Assembly (NCBI GenBank): GCA_016717855.1 | Contig: JADKEV010000008.1 | Coordinates: forward strand, 124,001 to 188,000 | DNA length: 64,000 nucleotides | Direction of reading: 5' to 3' | Source of the DNA: Betaproteobacteria bacterium | GTDB taxonomy: Bacteria; Pseudomonadota; Gammaproteobacteria; Burkholderiales; Casimicrobiaceae | Shown: positions 35,746 through 43,608 of the stretch, one piece after another | Position numbering within the stretch: position 1 is the first letter of the stretch | How the letters are laid out: each line of letters begins with the position of its first letter | Program-made: the position numbers and the translations under genes | The notes under the pieces: model-generated | Databases searched by the model: none | The model's input: only the letters and a program-made list of their open reading frames with translations | Told to the model about the DNA's origin: nothing

Positions 35746-37586
35746 CTACCTGCCGCGCATGAACAGCGCGTCGAGTTCCTTGAGCGTGAGCTGGAACCAG
35801 GTCGGCCGGCCGTGATTGCACTACCCGGCGCGCTCGGTCTCCTCCATCTCGCGCAGCAGCGCGTTCATTTCCGCGATGCCCAGGCTGCGGTTCGCGCGCA
35901 CCGCCCCGTGGCAGGCCATGGTCGAGAACAGTTCGTCGCGTTGCTCGGTGAGCACGCGGCTGCCGCCGAACTCGCGCAAGTCGCGCAGCACCGCCCTCGC
36001 CAGCGCCGTCGCGTCGGACTGCGCCAGCAGGCCGGGCACGCCGCGGACCGCCAGCGAAGTCGGCGAGAGCACGCCCAGGTCGAAGCCGATTTCGCGCAGC
36101 GCGTCGCCGTGCTCCTCGACGGTCGAGACCTCGAGGGGCTCGGCGGCGAAGCCCTGCGGCAACAGCAGCGGCTGGACCGGCACGCGCTCCCGGTACGTGG
36201 CCTTGAGCTTTTCGTACAGGATGCGCTCGTGCGCGGCGTGCATGTCGACCAGCACCAGGCCCTCGCGGTTCTGCGCCAGGATGTAGATCCCGTGCAACTG
36301 CGCGAGCGCAAACCCAAGGGGCGGCGGCCCGCCCTCGGCGGCCTCCGGCAGCGCCATCGACGCCGGGGCGGCGGCGCGCGCGCCGAACAGCGTTTCGTAG
36401 AACGCCAGCGCTTCGCCGGAGCGCAACCCCAGCGCGCCCTGCGCGCCCGCCTGCCGTTCGTCGCTGGTGGACGGCCAGGCCACGCTCCGAGCGGACGGCG
36501 CGGAACCGGCGGGTTCCGGCGAGGGCGATTGGGCGTATGCCGGAATGCCAAGCCGGGCCACCGCCGACACCGGCGCCTGCTGCTGGGCCGTGGCGGCCAG
36601 CGCCTTGTCCAGCGCATGGCGGACGAATTCGTGCACGGCGCCGCCATCGCGAAAGCGCACCTCGATCTTGGTCGGATGCACGTTGACGTCCACCGCGCGC
36701 GGATCGACGGTGAGCCACAGCACGTAGGACGGTTGCGCGTCATGATGCAACACGTCGCGATAGGCGGCGCGCAGCGCATGGGTGATCACGCGGTCCCGGA
36801 CGTAGCGGCCGTTGACGAACACGTACTGCGCGTCGCGGCCGGCGCGTGCGGTCCGGTTCTCCGCGTACGCGGGACGCGCGCCCCAGCCTGGAGGCGCAGC
36901 GTGCCGCCGTCGGCGGAAACGGTCGCGGCAGTGACGACGAACGCGTCGCCCAGGATCGCGGCGACCCGTTCGGAGGGCGCCTGGGCGGGAACGTTGAGCT
37001 GCGCGCGGCCGTTGTGGCGCACGGCGAACGCGACCTGGGGGTGGGCGAGCGCCAGGCGCCGTATCGCTTCGTCGCAATGGCCCCACTCGGTGGCTTCGGT
37101 ACGCAGGAACTTGCGCCGCGCCGGAGTGTTGAAGTAGAGCTCCTGGACGGTCACCGTCGTGCCTTCCGACAGCGCGGCCGGCTTGGTCGACTCGATTCGG
37201 CCGCCCTCGGCTTCGATCCGCCACGCGTGCGCCGCGCCCGCGGCGCGGCTGGTCAGCGCGAAGCGCGAGACCGCCGCGATCGACGCCAGCGCCTCGCCGC
37301 GGAAGCCCAGGCTGGCGATGGATTCGAGATCATCCAGCGAGGCGATTTTCGACGTGGCGTGCCGGGCCAGCGCCAGCGGCAGCTCGTCCCGGGCGATCCC
37401 GGCGCCATTGTCGGCGATGCGCATCAGCGTGACGCCGCCGCCGGCGAGATCGATGTCGACGCGCGTCGCCCCCGCGTCGATGCTGTTCTCGACGAGTTCC
37501 TTCAGGGCCGCCGCCGGCCGGTCGACGACCTCGCCCGCGGCAATCTGGTTGATCAGCTGCTCGGGCAGCGCGCGGATGACTGTCAT
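35746..37586 (-). pseudogene. mutL: DNA mismatch repair protein MutL, disrupted twice
   Basis: Frame 1 from ATG 37586 gives the GHKL ATPase domain (AAGEVVDRPAAALKELVENS, DAGATRVDID, IADNGAGI, GFRGEALASIA, FNTPARRKFL). Near 36891-36893 the frame is lost. It resumes one base out with GWGARPAYAENRTARAGRDAQYVFVNGRYVRDR, and continues through the endonuclease-type motif DMHAAHERILYE to ERAG. There an in-frame TAG (35823-35821) replaces a Gln codon expected just before CNHGRPTWFQLTLKELDAL; the normal TAG is at 35748-35746. Adding one base and reading the amber gives 613 residues, the normal MutL length. It stands between a GATase gene and miaA; mutL-miaA is a conserved pair. Confidence 0.88.
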
Positions 37587-37590
37587 GCGC

Positions 37591-38304
37591 TCAGCGCACC
37601 AGGCCCGCGATCCAGCGCGAATAGATGCGATCGGCCATCGCGTTCAGGCGCGCCAGGTCCGCGTCCAGATCGGCAGTGATTTCCGCGGTCGACTGCACAT
37701 GCGGCCCGGAGCGTTCCGCGCCGCAACTCAGTTCGCCGACGCCGTCGTGCACCCAGATCCGCACCAGTTCGCGCGTCATCTCGATGTGGCACTGCAGGCC
37801 GATGCTTTTGCCCAGAACGTATGCCTGGTTCGGGCACGCGGCGTTGGTCAGCACCCGGGTCGCGCCGGGCGGCAGCGCGAACGACTCGTTGTGCCACTCG
37901 AACGTCCTGTAGGTGGGCACGTCGCCCAGCCACTCGCGCGCGACGGGCGTTGCCTCGACTTTCACTTCGTGCCAGCCGATTTCGACATTGGGCGCGCGCG
38001 TGACCGGCGCTCCCAGCGCCCTGGCCAGCAGCTGCCCGCCCAGGCAGTGGCCGATGACCGGCAGGTCGGCCGCGACCGCCTGCCGCAGCAACGCTTCCAT
38101 CGGCTGCACCCAGGGCAGGTCGTCGTTGACGCTCATCGGGCCGCCCATCATGCCGATCCCGCCGATTCCCGCCAGGCTTTCCGGCACCGGCTCCCCGGCA
38201 TCGAGCGCAACTATGCGCCAGGGCACCTGGTGGCGATCGAGAAAGTCGGCAAAGTAGCCCGGCCCTTCGGTGCGCGAAAAACGGAAAATCGGGATGGGCT
38301 GCAT
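37591..38304 (-). CDS. Class I glutamine amidotransferase-like protein
   Basis: A 237-residue stand-alone GATase1 domain resembling GMP-synthase-like amidotransferases (YfeJ/GuaA N-terminal type). The nucleophile is C87 in PVIGHCLGGQLLARALG; the His-x-Glu of the triad is in QCHIEMT. No partner domain is attached, so the substrate is unknown. Start taken at ATG 38304 (MQPIPIFRFSRTEGPGY), an in-frame upstream ATG being possible. It ends four bases before the mutL start and is probably co-transcribed with it. Confidence 0.85.
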   Translation of the reverse strand: MQPIPIFRFSRTEGPGYFADFLDRHQVPWRIVALDAGEPVPESLAGIGGIGMMGGPMSVNDDLPWVQPMEALLRQAVAADLPVIGHCLGGQLLARALGAPVTRAPNVEIGWHEVKVEATPVAREWLGDVPTYRTFEWHNESFALPPGATRVLTNAACPNQAYVLGKSIGLQCHIEMTRELVRIWVHDGVGELSCGAERSGPHVQSTAEITADLDADLARLNAMADRIYSRWIAGLVR

Positions 38305-38399
38305 ACGGGCGGCAGGGTTCGGAGCGGGGGTCAACGCGCATTCTAGGGCAGATCGTTCGCGCATGGCCCCCTCTTCGCGCCCTCCTGGCGCGGCGCCGC

Positions 38400-40433
38400 C
38401 TACTTCCCGATCTGCTTGTCCAGGAACTGCAGTATCTGGGTGTACAGGTCGAGCATGTTTTCGGGCTTGCCGTAGCCGTGGCCCTCCTGTTCTTTGACCA
38501 CATAGGCCGCGGGCGGATTGCCTGCCGACGCAAGCGCGCGGTTCATCCGGTTGATCTGCCCGATGGGCACCCGGATGTCGTCCTGCCCTGCATACAGGAA
38601 CACTGCGCCCTTGATCTTGTCGGCGTTGAACACCGGCGAAATGTCCTTGACCGGCTTCGAGCCGAGATCGTCGGTGCCAAGTATAGTCTTCCATAACTTG
38701 ACGCCGGCCTCGTTCCAGGCCGTGTCGCCCTCGAGCGTGGTCACCTGGTATTCGAGGTCGGTGACGGCCAGGCCGGCGACAGCGCACTTGAACAGGCCGG
38801 GCGTCTTGATCAGCGCCTGCAGCGCCGCGTAGCCGCCATAGCTGGCGCCCGAGATGCACACGCGCTGCGGGTCGACGAATCCGGCGTCGACCGCCCACTT
38901 CAGCGCATCCTCATGGTCCTCGGACATCTGGCGGCCGAAGCTGCCGAATCCCGCGTAATACAGCTTGCCGCCCATGCCCGGGGTGATGCGGAAGTTCGGC
39001 ACGACGACGGCGTAGCCGCGCGAGGCGAAAATCTGCGCCTCGAGGACGCCGAAGCCGGATCCCCAGCGGTCGGCGCGCACGTGCGGGCCGCCGTGGATGT
39101 GCACGATCGTGGGCAGCTTCGTCCCCGGCTTGGTGTCCTTCGGCAGGAAATAGTAGCCGGGGATTTCCAGGCCGTCGCGGGTCTTGTAAAGGAACGGCCG
39201 CTGTTCGACCAGCTTGCCGTCGAGCCATGGCCGCGACGTGGCGATTTCCTCCAGCGTGCGCTTCTCCTCGTCGAACAGGTACCAGCGCGTCGGCGCCCGG
39301 TCGGAGTATGACGTGACCAGCAGCGTCTTGCCGTCGGGCGTCCGCGCAAAGTTGTTGATCCGGTCCTTCAGCGACGCATCCAGCGTCGCCTGGATCTTCG
39401 CGTAGCTCTCGTCGACCCAGATGGTCTCGGGCTTCGGGCCGTCCACGCGATAACCGATGATCTTGTCGTCCTTCACGCTGGTGAGCACGCCGGAGACGCG
39501 GTCCCCGGCGGCGTCGGCGCCGATGTCGTAGCGCGGGTTCTGCGCGATCATCTCGCCGAGTTTCTTTGTCGCCGGGTCGAAGCGGTACACGGCCATCGTG
39601 TCGCGTCCCTGATTGGTCGCGACCTGCAGCGTCTTGTCGTCGGATTCGAAGGCCAGCGGTACAAAGGTCGGGCCCTTGTTGCGCTCGAAGCGGCCGATCT
39701 CGGTCCACGGATCGTTTTCCCCGGCGCGATAGTAGGACACGAAGGTCAGCGAGTCCTTGACCCACGCGGTCACCACGCGCGGCACCAGCTTGCTGTCGAG
39801 CAGCCAGCCGTGCGTGTACGACGCCGGGCGGCCCTGCGTGAGCAGCGTGTGGCGGCCGGTGCGGACGTTCAGCCGGTACAGATCCTCCGATTGCGCGTCG
39901 CCCATGTTGCCGGAGGCGATGATCTCCTCGTCGTTGCCGGGAATGGTGCGGAAGAAGGCAAGGCTGCGGTGCACCTGGTTCCGCCGGCGCGACTCCTGCA
40001 CCGTCGGGGCGATGCGGCGCGACTCGCGGCCGTCGCGGCTGACCATGAACAACCCGCCGCCGTTGAACTGCCCGGGTCCGGTCGGCGAGTTGAGCTGGCC
40101 CAGCGTGAACACCAGCCGGTCGTCGCCGACCCAGCGCACGCCGATCACGTCGAACTCCTCGAAAGAGGTGAGCAAGTCGCCCTTGCGCGTCGCGAGGTCG
40201 ATCACGGCCAGGTTCATCCGGCCCTTGTGCGGCGTCGTCACGGCCAGGTGCTTGCCCGACCGCGACAGGATCGGATTGGCGGTCGAGGGCTGGCGCAGCA
40301 GTTCTTCAAGAGTCGGCTGCCCCGCCGGCTCGGCCGCCGCGGCCGGCAGCGGCGCGGCGATGGCGCCGGCGGCGAAGGCAAGCCCTAGTAGCGCGGCCCG
40401 CAAATTCCGGGTGCGCGGCGATGTGGCGTTCAT
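38400..40433 (-). CDS. S9 family prolyl oligopeptidase-type peptidase, exported
   Basis: A 677-residue serine peptidase. A signal peptide (hydrophobic LLGLAFAAGAIAA) is cut near residue 32, followed by a seven-bladed beta-propeller region and a C-terminal alpha/beta hydrolase. The nucleophile motif is GASYGGYAAL, the Asp lies in YAGQDDIRVP and the His in EQEGHGYG. It probably degrades short peptides in the periplasm. It lies downstream of the LytS/LytTR two-component pair with about 140 bases between, so it could be its target. Confidence 0.92.
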   Translation of the reverse strand: MNATSPRTRNLRAALLGLAFAAGAIAAPLPAAAAEPAGQPTLEELLRQPSTANPILSRSGKHLAVTTPHKGRMNLAVIDLATRKGDLLTSFEEFDVIGVRWVGDDRLVFTLGQLNSPTGPGQFNGGGLFMVSRDGRESRRIAPTVQESRRRNQVHRSLAFFRTIPGNDEEIIASGNMGDAQSEDLYRLNVRTGRHTLLTQGRPASYTHGWLLDSKLVPRVVTAWVKDSLTFVSYYRAGENDPWTEIGRFERNKGPTFVPLAFESDDKTLQVATNQGRDTMAVYRFDPATKKLGEMIAQNPRYDIGADAAGDRVSGVLTSVKDDKIIGYRVDGPKPETIWVDESYAKIQATLDASLKDRINNFARTPDGKTLLVTSYSDRAPTRWYLFDEEKRTLEEIATSRPWLDGKLVEQRPFLYKTRDGLEIPGYYFLPKDTKPGTKLPTIVHIHGGPHVRADRWGSGFGVLEAQIFASRGYAVVVPNFRITPGMGGKLYYAGFGSFGRQMSEDHEDALKWAVDAGFVDPQRVCISGASYGGYAALQALIKTPGLFKCAVAGLAVTDLEYQVTTLEGDTAWNEAGVKLWKTILGTDDLGSKPVKDISPVFNADKIKGAVFLYAGQDDIRVPIGQINRMNRALASAGNPPAAYVVKEQEGHGYGKPENMLDLYTQILQFLDKQIGK

Positions 40434-40570
40434 GGGGGAAATCTCCGATCGTGAATGTGGCGCGAAGTCTAAGCCAAGCCGGCGAGAAGTCAAAGCGCAA
40501 CGGCGGGGAATCGCGCCCGGTGCCTCGCGTGTTCGGCCGCCGGGCCGCCAGGCGGCGAGTCTGCGGCGCC

Positions 40571-41326
40571 TCACATCTGGCGAAACAGATGGAAGAACTG
40601 CCGGCTGACGGCCAGCTTCTCGGGCCGGCCCCGCAGATGCACCGACTGCTTTTCCAGCCCGTCGCGGGAGACGGAGGCGATCGCCCCGACGTTGACCAGC
40701 GTCCCGCGGTGGATCTGCCAGAACTTCTCCGGATCGAGTTCGGCGAGCAGCTCCTTCAATGGCGTGCGGATCAGCGCTTCGCCTTGCTCCATCACCACGC
40801 GCGTGTACTTGGTGTCGGACTGGAAGTAGATCACGTCGTCGATGCTGAGCAGCCGCAACTCGCGGCCCACGCTGGCCTTGATCCAGCGCATGTAGCGCGC
40901 GTCGGCGGGCTTGATGGAGCGGCGCAAGTCCGCCAGCAGGCCTTCGAGTTCCTCCGGCGGCTGGCGCAGGTTCCGGCGTATCCGGTCGACGGTCTGGAGG
41001 AGGCGCTCGTGATCGATGGGCTTGAGCAGGTAATCGACGGCGCCAGCCTCGAACGCCGCCAGCGCGTGCTGCTCGTAAGCGGTGACGAAGACCACGCGCG
41101 CCTGCTCCCCGATCTCCGGCGCCGCGTCGAGCCCGGTCCGGCCGGGCATCCGGATGTCGAGGAACGCGATGTCGGGGCGATGCTCGGCGCAGAGGGCGAT
41201 GGCCTCGTCGCCGTCGGCCGCTTCGGCCACGATCTCGAGTTCCGGCCAGGCCAGCGCCAGGTGCTCGCGCAGGTTGGCGCGCATCAACGCTTCGTCGTCG
41301 GCGATCAGGGCGGTCACGCGGGGCAT
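40571..41326 (-). CDS. LytTR family response regulator
   Basis: A 251-residue regulator. The receiver domain has acidic D10/D11, phospho-acceptor D57 (IAFLDIRMPGRTGL), T in VVFVTAYEQHA and K in YLLKPI. The LytTR DNA-binding domain occupies residues about 145-245 (DDVIYFQSDTKYTRVV; FWQIHRGTLVNV). It overlaps the histidine kinase gene by 13 bases, indicating a cognate pair of the AlgZ/AlgR or LytS/LytR type. Confidence 0.95.
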   Translation of the reverse strand: MPRVTALIADDEALMRANLREHLALAWPELEIVAEAADGDEAIALCAEHRPDIAFLDIRMPGRTGLDAAPEIGEQARVVFVTAYEQHALAAFEAGAVDYLLKPIDHERLLQTVDRIRRNLRQPPEELEGLLADLRRSIKPADARYMRWIKASVGRELRLLSIDDVIYFQSDTKYTRVVMEQGEALIRTPLKELLAELDPEKFWQIHRGTLVNVGAIASVSRDGLEKQSVHLRGRPEKLAVSRQFFHLFRQM

Positions 41327-42486
41327 GGCATCTCCAGGCGGGCAATGAAACCGCGGGGTTCGTTCGCGGCAAGTTCGAGGGCGGCGGCATCGCCGTAGCG
41401 GACCTTGAGCCGCTCGCGGATGTTGTCGAGCCCGACGCCGGCGCCGACCGTCGCGCCCATCCCGGCGCCGGTATCGGCAATAAGGGCGACCAGGCGGGCG
41501 CCGTCGCGCTGCACGGAAACCCGGATCTCGCCGCCTTCCTTCAACGGTTCGATCCCGTGCTTGATCGCGTTCTCCACCAGGGTCATCAGCATGGCCGACG
41601 GGAACGGCAAGGGCGCCAGCTCGGGCGGCATCGCGATGTCGTACGCGAGACGCGCGCCCAGCCGCGTCTGCATGATCGCAAGGTACGCAGCGATCAATTC
41701 GATCTCCTGGCCGAGCGTCGCCTCGCCCTCGCGCCAGCGCGGCATCGCCGCGCGCAGGAAGCGCGTCAGGTGGCCGAGCAGCTGCGCCGCCTCGGGCGCC
41801 TTGTCCGCGGCCAGCTGCTGGGCCGACGCCAGGGTGTTGAACAGGAAATGCGGCTCGATCTGCGCCTGCAGCAGGTGCAGCCGCGTCTCCGCCATCTGCC
41901 GGGAGAGCTGCTCCTGCCGCGATTCGAGCCGCAGCCGCTCGGTCAGGGACACGTACTCCCGGTTGCGCAGATGCCCGATCAGCGCGGAAAGCGCGGCGAG
42001 CGCCAAGCCCGTGATCGCGCCCGCCGCCAGCACCGGGACCCAGTTCGCGCGCAGGAACCCGGCGACGCTCTCGCCGTGCAGCCAGCCGCTGGATCCGGCG
42101 CCCAGGAACGCGCCACCGATCGCGAAGGCCATCATCAATGCCAGCGTGCGCGCGAACTTGCGCGCGTACTTGCGGAAACCGAACCAGGCGCCGAAGACCA
42201 CGCCCGCCAGCGAGAACACGAACAGGTTCACGAGGGACATGGCTTCGAGGAAGGAGAGCTTCGAAGTCCAGCTCGCGATCGCCACCGCGACCAGCGTGTT
42301 CCACCCGATCACCAGCACGAACTGCAGCCAGCCGCGCCGGCCGCTCCAGCGGCGCAGGAACCGGCGCATCTCGTCGCGCTCGATCGCGCCCATCTGGCTC
42401 TCCGACCGCGCCAGCCACGACGACCAGCGGCGCGACCAGACTGGAATGGGATTGGGCATCGATCGCGTGGGGGCCGAAAGGCTCAC
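41314..42486 (-). CDS. LytS/AlgZ-type sensor histidine kinase
   Basis: A membrane-bound kinase of up to 390 residues (GTG 42486; ATG 42459 is an equally good start). About four transmembrane helices lie at residues 55-170, followed by a coiled-coil linker and the His_kinase domain with phospho-accepting H213 in QIEPHFLFNTLASAQQL. The HATPase region has LVENAIKHG and GAGVGLDNIRERL. No dedicated extracellular sensor domain is present, so the signal may be membrane-related. It overlaps its response regulator. Confidence 0.94.
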   Translation of the reverse strand: MSLSAPTRSMPNPIPVWSRRWSSWLARSESQMGAIERDEMRRFLRRWSGRRGWLQFVLVIGWNTLVAVAIASWTSKLSFLEAMSLVNLFVFSLAGVVFGAWFGFRKYARKFARTLALMMAFAIGGAFLGAGSSGWLHGESVAGFLRANWVPVLAAGAITGLALAALSALIGHLRNREYVSLTERLRLESRQEQLSRQMAETRLHLLQAQIEPHFLFNTLASAQQLAADKAPEAAQLLGHLTRFLRAAMPRWREGEATLGQEIELIAAYLAIMQTRLGARLAYDIAMPPELAPLPFPSAMLMTLVENAIKHGIEPLKEGGEIRVSVQRDGARLVALIADTGAGMGATVGAGVGLDNIRERLKVRYGDAAALELAANEPRGFIARLEMPCPA

Positions 42487-42692
42487 AATCTATAATCGGG
42501 CACGGAGGCGACGACAGCGCAGCGCAAAGACGCGACGGGTGACGGCGATGGCAGGGCTGGCGCGCGAGGGCATGGGCGGAAGGTAACCGGGAGTCGAGAT
42601 GACTGCGACGCCGATGCGACGAACGGCGCGCGCAGGGCAACGGAAGACGCATGGCGCGGATGAGCGGCCGCGCGCGGCGCCGCAAGCGTTCG

Positions 42693-43497
42693 CTAGACCG
42701 CGCCGAAATCCTTCCGGATCATCGCGTAGGCGGAGTGATTGTGGATCGACTCGAAGTTCTCGGACTCGATCTGGAAACCGGCTATGCGCGCGTCTTCAGC
42801 TCAGGCGTGCCGCGATGTCGCGCACCAGGTCCTCGACGAACTTGGGGTTGTCATAGGCGCGCTCGGTCACGTACTTTTCGTCCGGCCGCTTGAGCAGCCC
42901 GTACAGTTCGCAGGAGGCCTCGGTCTCGGCGATGCGGATCAGTTCGGTGATCCCCACCGGCCGGGCGCAGCGCACGCTGATGGCAATGTGCGAGCGCTGG
43001 TTATGGGCGCCGTACTCCGCGATTTCCTTGGAGCACGGGCACAGGCTGGTGACGGGGGCGACGATTTTCAGGATCGTCGAGACCTTGCCGTCGCGGATGG
43101 CACCGGAGAGCGCCACCTGATAGTCCATCAAGCTGTTCACGCCGGACACCGGCGCCGCCTTGCGCACGAAGAACGGAAACCGGAACTCGATGGTCCCGGC
43201 GCGCGCATCGAGCAATGCCACCATGTCGGCGAGCAGCTGGTCGAAGCCCGCCAGCGTCAGCACGCCTTCGCGGCATTCCAGCAGCCCGATGAAGCGGGAC
43301 ATGTGCGTGCCTTTGACGTCTTCGGCCAGCTCGACCGAAAGATCGGCCTCGACCACGGTGCCCTGCGGCTCCCCGGTCAGGTCGACCAGTTGCATCGGGT
43401 ACTTCAGGCCGCGTATGCCGACCCGGTCGATGACCAGTTGGCGCGTGTCGGCGCTGGACTGCACGTCGGGCATCAGCTTGAGGTCGGGGAAGTTCAT
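42693..43497 (-). pseudogene. folE2: GTP cyclohydrolase FolE2, frameshifted near the C-terminus
   Basis: FolE2 (COG1469) makes 7,8-dihydroneopterin triphosphate for folate. The N-terminal MNFPDLKLMPDVQ, the Cys pair C153/C155 in SLCPCSKEIAEYGAHNQRSH and the QVALSG region are intact. The frame then stops at TGA 42798-42796 after DIAARLS. Dropping the base at 42798 (A on the plus strand) restores the family ending EDARIAGFQIESENFESI and HNHSAYAMI, which stops at TAG 42695-42693 and gives 267 residues. The lost tail includes the HNHSA motif near the active site, so the enzyme would be inactive if the lesion is real. An alternative FolE elsewhere cannot be excluded. Confidence 0.88.
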
Positions 43498-43523
43498 GAC
43501 AGCATTTCGGCGGTTGGCCGCGA

Positions 43524-43552
43524 ATTATAGCTTACCGTAATAGTCGAGTAAA
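43524..43552 (-). promoter_or_regulatory. Sigma-70 promoter of folE2
   Basis: On the minus strand, TATAAT (43529-43524) is a perfect -10. TTTACT (43552-43547) is a -35 with four of six consensus bases and 17-base spacing. Predicted transcription start is about 20 bases before the folE2 ATG. Confidence 0.7.
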
Positions 43553-43564
43553 GCAGTCGGCTAT
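43540..43564. promoter_or_regulatory. IscR type-1-like operator overlapping the folE2 -35
   Basis: A 25-base imperfect palindrome beginning ATAGTCGAGT and ending AGTCGGCTAT. It matches 23 of 25 positions of the IscR type-1 consensus ATASYYGACT-RWWWY-AGTCRRSTAT and covers the -35 element, as expected for repression by the [2Fe-2S] form. The assignment rests on the motif alone. Confidence 0.5.
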
Positions 43565-43608
43565 TCCTCCGGACACTGCGCGGCGCTGGCGCCGCCCGTC
43601 GCGCCCGG

